Positions 16,098 to 24,161 of a DNA stretch of 64,000 nt are shown piece by piece. Positions within the stretch are counted from its first letter, which is position 1. Each line of letters starts with the position of its first letter. Source of the DNA: JAEXNA01 sp037968995 (GTDB lineage: Bacteria; Vulcanimicrobiota; Xenobia; Xenobiales; JADMJV01). The translations under genes were made by a program, and so were the position numbers. The notes below the pieces were generated by a model, which was not told the DNA's origin, ran no database searches, and saw only the letters and a list, made by a program, of their open reading frames with translations. The stretch covers positions 1-64,000 of the forward strand of contig JBBKWP010000266.1 in the NCBI GenBank assembly GCA_037968995.1, written 5' to 3'.

Positions 16098-16889
16098 ATG
16101 AGTGAGCAGGCAAAGCCATTTGAACGGCCGGTGTTGGTTTCTGTGGACGCGTCTCTAGCCTCACGGTCAAGCGCCGAAGGAGTGGTCATTCGAATGCGAT
16201 CCGAGGCTGACTTAGCTTGTCTGAAGGACCTGCCCAGCGAACGTGTTGCCTGGATCGAAGTGCCTCTGGAACTGGCTCATCGCACCGAACTCGACCAGTA
16301 TTCCGTGGATGTCCTTCTCGATGATCCCAAGGCCCAGGCCAGCCTCCTCTACGGGCTTGCGGGACGTCGAGATCCCGACCTACCCCGTCTTTCGATCCCC
16401 AGTGCCCCCGGAGTGGCGGACGCCGCAATCATCGGCATGGGACTGCATTTTCCCATTCGCATCGTGCCGGTCCAGCCCGTATCAGAGCAAGTCGCCGAAA
16501 TGAGCGTCGTATTGGAACGATATCTCCGCGACGGCCGAGCCACTCGAGCGATCGAGCCTTTTCACTCCGCATTGGCGACTCTGCTGCATGGCGATGGAGC
16601 GACGCTGTGGGACGCGGTGGAACATAACCCGGTGGACTATCGCCGAGAGCCTCCTCATCCCGGATTAGAATCTCCCGACTCCGTTGAGGTTCGTCGAGAC
16701 CGGCTTGTGCAGGAAGGGGCAGAGTGTGCTGGGTGCTCACTCTTACCTTGGTGCGTGGGATGGTTCAAGTGGCCGAACCCCGATTATGATTGCGCCGACG
16801 TTCGCGCGCTGTTCGGCAAGGTGGAGCAGGCTGCCGACGAGCTTCGTGCCGATCTCGACGAAGCTGTGGAACTTTTCCATGATGGGTAG
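16098..16889 (+). CDS. Unknown protein with C-terminal SPASM-like Cys cluster, coupled to a radical SAM enzyme
   Basis: A 263-residue protein that I do not recognise. Residues 1-200 show an alternating strand/helix pattern (VLVSVDASLASR, VAWIEVPLELA, AAIIGMGLHFPIRIVPVQP), like a TIM-barrel half, but there is no CxxxCxxC cluster. Near the end is CAGCSLLPWCVGWFKWPNPDYDC, with Cys at 210, 213, 219 and 232, a spacing that recalls auxiliary iron-sulfur cluster ligands of SPASM/twitch domains. The gene overlaps the next one, a radical SAM enzyme, by 11 bases, so the two proteins are made together and may form a complex. Possible roles are substrate recognition or a second cluster carrier. The ATG at 16098 is chosen over an in-frame TTG two codons earlier. 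Confidence 0.65.
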   Translation: MSEQAKPFERPVLVSVDASLASRSSAEGVVIRMRSEADLACLKDLPSERVAWIEVPLELAHRTELDQYSVDVLLDDPKAQASLLYGLAGRRDPDLPRLSIPSAPGVADAAIIGMGLHFPIRIVPVQPVSEQVAEMSVVLERYLRDGRATRAIEPFHSALATLLHGDGATLWDAVEHNPVDYRREPPHPGLESPDSVEVRRDRLVQEGAECAGCSLLPWCVGWFKWPNPDYDCADVRALFGKVEQAADELRADLDEAVELFHDG

Positions 16890-18099
16890 AATTCTAAGCG
16901 TCATACTGCTTCCCACCAACGATTGTAACGTCTCTTGTGACTATTGCTTTGAAGAGAAGTCAAAAATTCAACTGACGCTTGAGCAGGTGGCCACGCTGGC
17001 GGATCAACTGATCGACCACATGGCATCGTTTCATAGCACGGAGGCCAATCTTTACTGGCAGGGTGGCGAGGTTATGATCCTAGGGCCCACTTGGTTTGAA
17101 CAGGCTGGCGAGGTGATGGCCGGAGTCGCCCAGAGGGCGGGTGTCACGTTTCGTCATTTTCTGCAAACCAACCTGATCGGATGGAATGAGGGCTGGAACA
17201 ACGTCGTTCACGAGATGTTCGGAGGCTCTTTGGGAACCTCGATGGATTATCCGAACTCCCATCGCCGGCTCAAGAGCGGCAGCACCGAGAAGTACACCGA
17301 GGTGTGGCTGCGGGCGGTTGAGGAGGTGAAGGCCGCGGGAATATCCGTAGGTATGATCGCCGTTCTGCATCCCGACTCGTTGGCCGCTGGGCCCCAGGAC
17401 TTCTATAACTTTTTCACCGAGACTGCCGGAATCACCGACTTTCAGGTCAACATGCCGTTTCCGGGTGGTCCCAATGAGGGCGCCGGGACGCTCGATAGCG
17501 AGCCTCTAGCTCGTTTCATGGAAGGCTTACTCCAGGTCTGGATGGACAAAGGGAAGGATGCCGGAGTCAAGGTCGGTCCCTTCTCGGAGTTAGCGGAACA
17601 GTTTGCCGGCCTGCCGGCCCAACTGCCTTGTATCTGGCAGCCCAATTGCGCCAATGAGTTCATCGCCATTGACGCCCGAGGTCAGACGGCTCTTTGCGAC
17701 TGTTGGGTCACCAGCTATCCCGAGCACAGCTTCGGAAACATTTTTCAGAACCAAAGCCTCAGTTCCATGCTGGAATCCAGTGTCGCCCGGGATCGTTTCA
17801 AAGAACGCCCCCAGTATCTGATGGAAAACGAGGAGTGTCGCACCTGCGAGTGGCTTTCCATGTGTCACGGCGGATGCCCGGTGCGGACCTTCACCGCCAA
17901 AGAGACCATCTATGCCAAAGACCCTTACTGCGAAGTTTACAAGGTCGTGTTCAGCCAGACTCGGCAGATGAGTCGGGGGCTCAAGCAAAACGTTCGCGAA
18001 GCCATTGAACCTGAGGTGCCGGCGGGTTCCTTGCCGACGAAGACGTCGCACCGTCGGGACCAGCGGGGCTACGTCGCTTTACCGGTTCTCTCGCCTTAA
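16879..18099 (+). CDS. Radical SAM/SPASM peptide-maturase-like enzyme
   Basis: A 406-residue radical SAM protein. The [4Fe-4S] motif CNVSCDYC sits at residues 16-23, followed by the GGE-type motif YWQGGEVMI. The C-terminal third is a SPASM domain for auxiliary clusters: CIWQPNCANEFIAIDARGQTALCDCWVTSYPEHSFGNI and then CRTCEWLSMCHGGCPVRTF, with a final Cys in DPYCEVY. This layout is that of anaerobic sulfatase maturases and of RiPP-modifying enzymes, which crosslink or oxidise peptide side chains with a 5'-deoxyadenosyl radical. The real start is the ATG at 16879 (or 16882) overlapping the Cys-cluster gene; a longer frame from 16684 is only its shadow. No precursor peptide is adjacent; the W-L-N repeat peptide at 9111 is a candidate substrate at a distance. 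Confidence 0.85.
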   Translation: MMGRILSVILLPTNDCNVSCDYCFEEKSKIQLTLEQVATLADQLIDHMASFHSTEANLYWQGGEVMILGPTWFEQAGEVMAGVAQRAGVTFRHFLQTNLIGWNEGWNNVVHEMFGGSLGTSMDYPNSHRRLKSGSTEKYTEVWLRAVEEVKAAGISVGMIAVLHPDSLAAGPQDFYNFFTETAGITDFQVNMPFPGGPNEGAGTLDSEPLARFMEGLLQVWMDKGKDAGVKVGPFSELAEQFAGLPAQLPCIWQPNCANEFIAIDARGQTALCDCWVTSYPEHSFGNIFQNQSLSSMLESSVARDRFKERPQYLMENEECRTCEWLSMCHGGCPVRTFTAKETIYAKDPYCEVYKVVFSQTRQMSRGLKQNVREAIEPEVPAGSLPTKTSHRRDQRGYVALPVLSP

Positions 18100-18140
18100 G
18101 GGGAGCCGATCCTCGTCAGAATGTGGTGTAGGTCTTCGGT

Positions 18141-19805
18141 ATGCATGATGAGCAGATAGCGCAACTGAGTCAACTCTATGAATTGGGCTTCGCCCCGTTG
18201 CCCAACAAACTTGCGTTTGTTCATGCCGTCATTAGGGTGCCGCGCTTCGTTCGGAATTTATTCACTCGTCTAGGGGTGATCAAGGACGCCTCCCCGGACC
18301 TTCGCGCTGACGCTACCCCCCGCGCTGGCACCGCCGAGCGTACGGAGCGACAAGTTCAGATCTTGGCGGCTTTGAGAGAAAGTGGGGATCCCGATGTCGC
18401 GGCTTGGCTCCTGCCGGGCGTCTTTTCTGCCAACGAACGTGTAGCGGGGGCCACGGTGGAGACGATCGCAGACCTGATGCGGGGAATCGAAACTCGCGAC
18501 CTCGCCAATCTAGAAAATCGACTCGGTCCACGCTATTCAACTGTCGGTGTTTCCTGGCAACCTTACCGATCGACCGACCCAGGTAGTCTGCGGCCTCCGA
18601 CTTCGTCTGATGAGACCGAGGTGATAGGCTTGGCATCTTTCCACCCCAACGGTCGAGTCCGTGAGGCGGCTTGTCGTCTTCTCGGCAAAGGCGGGATTCG
18701 CTATCTTCTGATTCGCGTCAACGACTGGGTACCCCAGGTGCGTGAAGCGGCCCGGCGGACTTTAACTCATCTCCTTTCGAGATATCCCGAGGAATGGGTC
18801 GAGGCACTTCCCGCTCTCTATCGCCTAAGGCGCTGTGGGCGTTCGTCGCACTCAGAGCTGATTGCTCGAATGGAAACCTCTCTGCTTGACCCCGCGGCGC
18901 AAACGGCGGTCCTTCGTGGACTCGAAAGCGAAGATCAGGCCGTTCGCCGCAACTGTTTTCGGTTGGCGCTGGGCGGGCACGTGCCCACCAGACCTCTCCT
19001 TCTCCGCGCGCTCGAGAATGCCGATGTGATGGTTCGACGTTGGGGTCTGGAAGTGGCCCCAACGAACCTTCAAGGCGAGGAGCTGAAGGCGTTTCTTAAT
19101 ACAGCTTTGGCCAACAATGCGCCGAGCGTGCGTCAACAGGCTTTGCGGCTTTGGTTCGAGATCGTGGGGGAATCAAAACCTGACACTCTGCTAGACCCGA
19201 ACCGCTCGGTGCGCGACCTGGCACAGTTTTATCATCGAGACCTGGATCGAGAGTCGCTGTATTTGGAACATTTGCAAATTCTTCCTCAGGCCGTTCTCGG
19301 CTTGGCTGAGATCGGATACAAGAACCAGGATCCGGTCATGACCCTGCTCACGAGTGACAATCTGAAGTTTCAGGAAATGGCCCTCAAGGCCCTGGCCCTC
19401 ATGAAAGCCGACGAGCGTCATTTTCTAGAGGCGCTGGCTTCTGAGATTCCTCGCCTCTCCAGAGTCGGCGCCCGCTGCCTTTCGGGTATGCCGGTTGCCA
19501 AATTAGAAGTGGAGAGGGTCTATGTTGCGAGCCAAACAGAGCATGTCACGCTCAATGCTTTTGGTCTGCTGTTCAAGCTGAGCGGCTCTTGGGAGCGACT
19601 GGAGTTGGCGATCGCGGGACTGTTTCATCCGGCAGCGGCGATTCGCGACATGGCTGTCGAGCGTCTTCGCTCACTCCTCGGTGGGCATCTTCCAGCTTAC
19701 GCTCCAGACCCAGCTACCTTGGAACGACTGAGGGGTTTTGAGCAGCGACTGACGTCACAACTCACCGAAGACGAGCGTTCTCGCTTGCGGAAATGGTTGA
19801 GATGA
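18141..19805 (+). CDS. HEAT-repeat protein downstream of the radical SAM gene
   Basis: A 554-residue, all-helical, Arg/Glu/Leu-rich protein. It contains recurrent HEAT-like units, for example HPNGRVREAACRLLGKGG, DWVPQVREAARRTLTHLL, EDQAVRRNCFRLALGG, ADVMVRRWGLEVAP and HPAAAIRDMAVERLRSLL. HEAT solenoids bind proteins or peptides, so this one may present substrate to, or hold, the radical SAM pair encoded just upstream (41-base gap, same strand). No signal peptide or catalytic motif is seen. Alternatively it is an unrelated scaffold gene. The ATG at 18141 begins MHDEQ; no strong ribosome site is visible. Function is inferred only from repeat type and context. Confidence 0.75.
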   Translation: MHDEQIAQLSQLYELGFAPLPNKLAFVHAVIRVPRFVRNLFTRLGVIKDASPDLRADATPRAGTAERTERQVQILAALRESGDPDVAAWLLPGVFSANERVAGATVETIADLMRGIETRDLANLENRLGPRYSTVGVSWQPYRSTDPGSLRPPTSSDETEVIGLASFHPNGRVREAACRLLGKGGIRYLLIRVNDWVPQVREAARRTLTHLLSRYPEEWVEALPALYRLRRCGRSSHSELIARMETSLLDPAAQTAVLRGLESEDQAVRRNCFRLALGGHVPTRPLLLRALENADVMVRRWGLEVAPTNLQGEELKAFLNTALANNAPSVRQQALRLWFEIVGESKPDTLLDPNRSVRDLAQFYHRDLDRESLYLEHLQILPQAVLGLAEIGYKNQDPVMTLLTSDNLKFQEMALKALALMKADERHFLEALASEIPRLSRVGARCLSGMPVAKLEVERVYVASQTEHVTLNAFGLLFKLSGSWERLELAIAGLFHPAAAIRDMAVERLRSLLGGHLPAYAPDPATLERLRGFEQRLTSQLTEDERSRLRKWLR

Positions 19806-19949
19806 CCTCGGAAGCCGGCACCCTTCCGCAACCAAGCGCGTCTCGGGTGTGGCTTCGAGCGTCGGAGTCCATTCGACTAATTCTCAAAAGTTGGGTGCAC
19901 GGAGGCATACCTCTGTTTCGGAGGAACGATTCGTCTTTAGGGGGTTTCC

Positions 19950-21368
19950 ATGACAACTGAGATCGTCAATTTTGGGCATAACATTCGCTGGACACCCAGT
20001 CATTCATATCGGCCCACTACGGAAGCGGAACTGCTCGAGATAATGGGCCGACACCGCGGGGAGAAGCTACGAGTGGTCGCGTCCAAGCATTCCTGGAGCC
20101 CGATCGCGGCGACCGAAGGCGTGACCATCGATATGGGTGGTTTTTCCTCGGTGGAGATCTATGAGGACGACGAGGTAGTCCATGTGACCGTGGGCGGAGG
20201 GTGCGTGATCCAAGACTTGTTGAACCAACTCCACAGCTCTTCGGAATGGACGCTGCCCACTCTGGGGGCCATCAAGAGACAAACCATAGCGGGAGCGATC
20301 TCCACTGGGACTCACGGTTCCGGCTCTCAGGGACTCAGCCATTTCGTTGCGTCGGCTCGGGTGGCTCGATTTCATCCCGAAACCGGTGACCCCGAGGTCG
20401 TCACGGTAAGCGATGGCGACGAATTGCTCGCCGTTCGATGCGGCCTGGGATGTACGGGCATATTGGTGGATGTACAGATACCCTGTCGACCACGATATTT
20501 GGTAGAAGAGTCATTGCACCGCTACACGACTTTGAGCGACCTGTTGAGCGATGCCCAAGACCACTCTCTGTCCTTCTTTATTATGCTGCCGTACGCTAAC
20601 GATTTTATCCTGTGGAGACGGACACCCACGGAATGGCGACCGCTGAGTTGGCTCCAGCGTGCTAAAGCGGGTCTCTATCGACTCCACAAGTTTTTCGGTT
20701 CAGACATCTTGCTCCATTGTTTGGTGACCGGATTAAAGTCGCTGAGCTTTACTGCGCACCAACGATTTTTTAAGATTTTGCCCAAGCTTCTTGTCTTGGA
20801 TCGGCCCGTGGTGGATGAGAGCGAAGCGCAGTTGACTCTCGAGCATCATCTTTTTCGGCATGTGGAGATGGAGGTCTTCGTCCCGGCCCAACACCTCGAG
20901 CAAGCCGTCACCGTGGTGAAGGAGTCGTTGCTAGCTGTGGCCGGCGATCTCGGCGCGACCCCTTCCGAGTTCCGTGAGGATCTTTCCAAGCAGGACCTAC
21001 TCGACGGTCTTCTGGCATTGAGAGGGAGCTATCTTCATCACTATCCGATTGTTGTTCGTCGGATTCTTCCCGAGGACACCTTGATCTCCATGGCGTCGGG
21101 CGACCAGACTTGGTATTCCTTGAGCCTTTTCAGCTATTCGCGGAATTTGGATAGCTACAACGGATACTGCGAATGGCTTGCCAACGCTTTAAACGTCAGG
21201 TTCGGGGCTCGAATCCATTGGGGAAAACACTGCCCGCTCGATCATCATTCCTTAGCCCCGCTCTATCCGGACCTAGAAACCTTCAAAAACGTCTGCCAAG
21301 CCCACGATCCTAAAGGGGTGTTCCGCAACGAGTACGTCGACCGTGTGCTGGGGTTCGAGACGGCCTGA
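19950..21368 (+). CDS. FAD-linked oxidase of the D-arabinono-1,4-lactone/L-gulonolactone oxidase family
   Basis: A 472-residue flavoprotein. The FAD-binding half shows YRPTTEAELLEIM, VVASKHSWSPIA with the His that carries covalent FAD in this family, VTVGGGCVIQDL, and the signature GAISTGTHGSG. The C-terminal substrate half ends RIHWGKHCPLDHH...PKGVFRNEYVDRVLG, where the HWGKH motif is diagnostic for aldonolactone and alditol oxidases. These enzymes oxidise sugar lactones or alditols with oxygen or another acceptor. There is no export signal. It has its own GGGGGTTTCC-type upstream sequence and is convergent with the cyclic-nucleotide-binding gene 20 bases further. The true sugar substrate is unknown. 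Confidence 0.88.
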   Translation: MTTEIVNFGHNIRWTPSHSYRPTTEAELLEIMGRHRGEKLRVVASKHSWSPIAATEGVTIDMGGFSSVEIYEDDEVVHVTVGGGCVIQDLLNQLHSSSEWTLPTLGAIKRQTIAGAISTGTHGSGSQGLSHFVASARVARFHPETGDPEVVTVSDGDELLAVRCGLGCTGILVDVQIPCRPRYLVEESLHRYTTLSDLLSDAQDHSLSFFIMLPYANDFILWRRTPTEWRPLSWLQRAKAGLYRLHKFFGSDILLHCLVTGLKSLSFTAHQRFFKILPKLLVLDRPVVDESEAQLTLEHHLFRHVEMEVFVPAQHLEQAVTVVKESLLAVAGDLGATPSEFREDLSKQDLLDGLLALRGSYLHHYPIVVRRILPEDTLISMASGDQTWYSLSLFSYSRNLDSYNGYCEWLANALNVRFGARIHWGKHCPLDHHSLAPLYPDLETFKNVCQAHDPKGVFRNEYVDRVLGFETA

Positions 21369-21388
21369 AAACGTCGCCGGAGGAACCT

Positions 21389-21970
21389 TCAGTCCGCTGC
21401 GGACAACTGAGCTAAGAAGGCTTCCGCTTCCGCCAATTTTCGGCCTCGTTCTTCGACCTTTTCAGCTAAGGTTGCGTTGAGGTCAGAGAGCGCGCGGTTG
21501 GCGGCTTCGAGTTCTTGGACTTTTTCCAGCAGGTCGCCCATATACTGATCGATGGTCGAGCGCATCCGCACGGAGAACACTTTAATCAAGGTCATACCCA
21601 GTTCGGGACGACCGGCCAGAAGCGTGAGAAAACGGGAGCGGTCGAAGACCAGCACCGAGACTCGGCCTTTGGCGTGCATGTCGGCCACCCGAGGCTCTTT
21701 TTCCAAGATGGCCATTTCACCGACGATTTCGCCCGCCTTGGGCACGCCTAGGAGAACTCTGATTCCATCGGTCTCCTTATGGACTTCGACCTCGCCGCCC
21801 ATTATGAGGTAGGCTTCCTCGCCCGCGTCTCCCTGTTTGGCGATCATCTGGCCGTCTTCGTAAACGCGATATTCTAAGGACTCCAAGAGAGCGTCGTAAT
21901 CGGTGTCCGCTAAGGCGTCGAAGGTCGATTGGATAGCGTCACGGGCGCCCGGGGCGTGGTTGTCGCTCAT
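21389..21970 (-). CDS. Cyclic-nucleotide-binding domain protein with C-terminal coiled coil
   Basis: A 193-residue protein. Residues 25-145 are a cNMP-binding domain: YRVYEDGQMIAKQGDAGEEAYLIMGGEVEVHKE, then GEIVGEMAILEKEPRVADMHAKGRVSVLVFDRSRFLTLL. The phosphate-binding cassette GEMAILEKEPRVADMHA lacks the classical Arg-Thr/Ser-Ala triple in perfect form (RVADMHA), so ligand binding is uncertain. After the domain comes a heptad-rich coiled coil (VQELEAANRALSDLNATLAEKVEERGRKLAEAEAFL). There is no helix-turn-helix or other output domain, so it may act as an adaptor or dimerising sensor. Confidence 0.85.
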   Translation of the reverse strand: MSDNHAPGARDAIQSTFDALADTDYDALLESLEYRVYEDGQMIAKQGDAGEEAYLIMGGEVEVHKETDGIRVLLGVPKAGEIVGEMAILEKEPRVADMHAKGRVSVLVFDRSRFLTLLAGRPELGMTLIKVFSVRMRSTIDQYMGDLLEKVQELEAANRALSDLNATLAEKVEERGRKLAEAEAFLAQLSAAD

Positions 21971-22059
21971 GCTGGAAGACCAACGTCTTGTCGAGGTCGC
22001 GCCCCGCTGTCTTGAACTGGCATGAGAAAATCTTCCAGATTGGCGTCTCTAGGCCTTCC

Positions 22060-22389
22060 CTACGCTTTCAACGCTTCCGTCTCGATTAAACCCGAATCCC
22101 GATGGACTCTGAGGCGAGTTGGGCGGTGTTGGTGGGATTCGATCTGGGCGCAGATGATAGAGATGGCGGTGTGCAGATACATCTCAGGAGTGAAGTTTTT
22201 CTTGGTGGCGACGAATTCGTTGGAGAAATCGACCACGTAGGTGAACGGATCGCCGTCGGATTCTCGGATTTCAGCTTCGATGGAAGCGCCCTCTTCTCTC
22301 TTTGGGTCCGAGTCCGCGACACCAGCGTCGATGGTAAAGACCCGTTCGGGTTGATTGCGCAATGAGTAGGTTGTTTGATGGCGTTCCAT
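22060..22389 (-). CDS. Small protein of unknown function
   Basis: A 109-residue soluble protein with no signal peptide and no motif I recognise. The central part DPFTYVVDFSNEFVATKKNFTPEMYLHTAISIICAQIESH looks like a folded alpha/beta segment. It starts at an ATG 57 bases after the end of the large exported-protein gene on the same strand and could be the last cistron of that operon. Two other open frames cross the same bases (one on each strand), but their sequences are low-complexity and Ser/Pro/Arg rich; this frame has the most protein-like composition. Confidence 0.5.
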   Translation of the reverse strand: MERHQTTYSLRNQPERVFTIDAGVADSDPKREEGASIEAEIRESDGDPFTYVVDFSNEFVATKKNFTPEMYLHTAISIICAQIESHQHRPTRLRVHRDSGLIETEALKA

Positions 22390-22445
22390 ACTGATGGAGT
22401 TCCGAGGCGCACGGGTCTGGTTCCTTTAAGAATCGGGGGTCTGCC

Positions 22446-24161
22446 CTAAATCTTTAGGAGTCTCCCTTCGAATTCTAAGGAGGCGTCCAAGGGCCTCAGG
22501 TCCACGATGTCTAGGGCTAAACCTTCACCCGCATCGCCCTTCAGAATGTTGGAGAGAGGAAGCCTGGCCGGAATCTGCTGTTTTTTAGCCAAGTTGGACC
22601 CGATTTCGTGCTCGAGGCGCGGAGTGAGTTCCGCCGCCAGTTCGGTTTTGTCCCCAGGGAGTTTGTCGCTACGGATGACCAGTTGCTCAATCTTCACGTC
22701 CCAATCCCAGAACCGAGGTCCGCCAGGAGACAAAGGCGGGGAGAGACGGGGGCGGATGAAGCCGGCGGCCTGGAGCAAGGGTTCGACACCGCTCAACGGA
22801 CCAGCTTTCCAAGCGACGTCGATCACTAGGTTTTGGAAGCGGAACGCGCCTTGACTGTACCCGGACTCCAATGAGCGCAAGAAGATTTTTTGCACGGTGA
22901 TAGCCACGAAGAGGGCTTTACCGACTTGGAGGGGCGGTTCGGGAACGAACGGTTTATCGGGGTCCAATACGGACTGCACCCCGCGCCTCACCAATCGGTC
23001 GGCCATCCCGGCGGAGAGTTGCAGGCGAAAGTTGCCTGGGATAAGGGCCCTAGAGGAGGCGGTTACGACAGACGTACTGTCTCCCGCGCCTAAACGCAAG
23101 GTGCCGGGCGGGGAGGGAGCCAGAAACCACTGGGGTTTCTCCTCTGGTGCCAAGAGGCTCTGGGAGCGCAGGTAGGTGTTGACCCAATCGAGGTTCAACA
23201 CAGTGAGCTGTTTGGGGAGAAAAGCCTTGAGCTGGCGCAGCACTGAAGCGTCCAATAAGAAGCTAAACGGTAGCTGCCCCTCGAGTTGGATCTGGTCCCA
23301 ATCGGGTTCGAGGATCAAAAGGTTGTTGCTGATCACAGGTCGCGCCGAGACCACGAAAGAGGAATCGGCCAAGGTGGCGCCGCCTTGTGCCATGCCTAAT
23401 TCCACTGTGCCCTCAAGACGCCAAGGCGCTTCATTGGCGCTGACTTGGTCGGGTAGGATGAGGCGCAATTGCGAAGCCTTCAAAGACAGCGCCTGCCACT
23501 GGACCTGCAGTCCGGCTTGGTCTCGTCCCAGGTCGATCAGAGTGTCTAGAAACGCTTGGGTCATTTCTAGGTCCACCAAGGGACCCGAACCCGCCTTGGT
23601 CGGAATTGCGCTGAGGGGTGACGCTACAGGACCCGATGCCGCGGCGACAACTTCGTCGAGAGCCAAGACGGCGTTCACCTCCAAGCGATTCTCACCGAGC
23701 GGTACCACTACCAAGTCCGCTTTCCTTTGTCCCGTTCCGGGACTCAAAAGTTCGGAATTCGTAGTGCGCAGTTGGAAGCCGTCCAGGCTGGTGAGCTCTC
23801 CGTTGCGGGTGAGCTTTTGGTCGATGACGAACCGCTGACGGCGGGCGTTGTCCGGCACGCTGATGGGTGGCGGGGCCAAGGAACCTAGGTCGAGTTGGCC
23901 GTCTCGAAAATGTCCTTCTAGGATCACGAGACGTCCGGCCAATCCGTTGAGAAACTTCTCCCCATTGCTGATCTTGTAGAGTTGCCGTCGGCCCACGGTT
24001 TTGTCGAAAGCGGGCTCGACCACACCGTACCAGCCGTAGAGTCGGGATTCGACCCGCATCAGGCGTCGTTCCGAAGGAGCCTCGGCGTAGGCCCCGAGGG
24101 CGAGCCCTAGGATGAACAATAGAAGGAGGGCGAAGCGCTCTCGCAGCGAGATAGGAGCCAT
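22446..24161 (-). CDS. Large exported protein of unknown function, third gene of the kinase/ABC operon
   Basis: A 571-residue protein with a clear Sec signal (residues 5-26, RERFALLLLFILGLALGAYA, cleavage after AYA). The mature part is rich in beta strands with repeated patterns of the kind VDLEMTQAFLDTLIDLG, LEGTVELGMAQGG, LRLQLSAGMADRLVRRG and FRFQNLVIDVAW, suggesting a lipid-binding or barrel-associated elongated fold (some resemblance to AsmA- or DUF748-like proteins, unproven). The long open frame continues upstream to 24533 but overlaps the ABC transporter; the ATG at 24161 forms TAATG with its stop, so it is the start. Being coupled to an FHA-ABC transporter, it may be the exported partner or periplasmic part of that system. 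Confidence 0.7.
   Translation of the reverse strand: MAPISLRERFALLLLFILGLALGAYAEAPSERRLMRVESRLYGWYGVVEPAFDKTVGRRQLYKISNGEKFLNGLAGRLVILEGHFRDGQLDLGSLAPPPISVPDNARRQRFVIDQKLTRNGELTSLDGFQLRTTNSELLSPGTGQRKADLVVVPLGENRLEVNAVLALDEVVAAASGPVASPLSAIPTKAGSGPLVDLEMTQAFLDTLIDLGRDQAGLQVQWQALSLKASQLRLILPDQVSANEAPWRLEGTVELGMAQGGATLADSSFVVSARPVISNNLLILEPDWDQIQLEGQLPFSFLLDASVLRQLKAFLPKQLTVLNLDWVNTYLRSQSLLAPEEKPQWFLAPSPPGTLRLGAGDSTSVVTASSRALIPGNFRLQLSAGMADRLVRRGVQSVLDPDKPFVPEPPLQVGKALFVAITVQKIFLRSLESGYSQGAFRFQNLVIDVAWKAGPLSGVEPLLQAAGFIRPRLSPPLSPGGPRFWDWDVKIEQLVIRSDKLPGDKTELAAELTPRLEHEIGSNLAKKQQIPARLPLSNILKGDAGEGLALDIVDLRPLDASLEFEGRLLKI

Noticed and set aside
16055..16105. A 16-codon open frame starting MTMHSHRRN that overlaps the start of the Cys-cluster gene
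   Set aside because: It has no aromatic-X-Asn or Gly repeat, no recognisable leader motif and a weak ribosome site; it may be a chance frame or a simple leader, but there is no support for calling it a precursor peptide.
16684..16878. N-terminal extension of the radical SAM gene
   Set aside because: This part overlaps the Cys-cluster gene in another frame; the family N-terminus with the CxxxCxxC motif begins right after the ATG at 16879.
22102..22365. Plus-strand and alternate minus-strand frames over the small orphan at 22060
   Set aside because: Their composition is less protein-like and neither has a good start signal; only one frame can be kept, and the 22060-22389 minus frame is the best.
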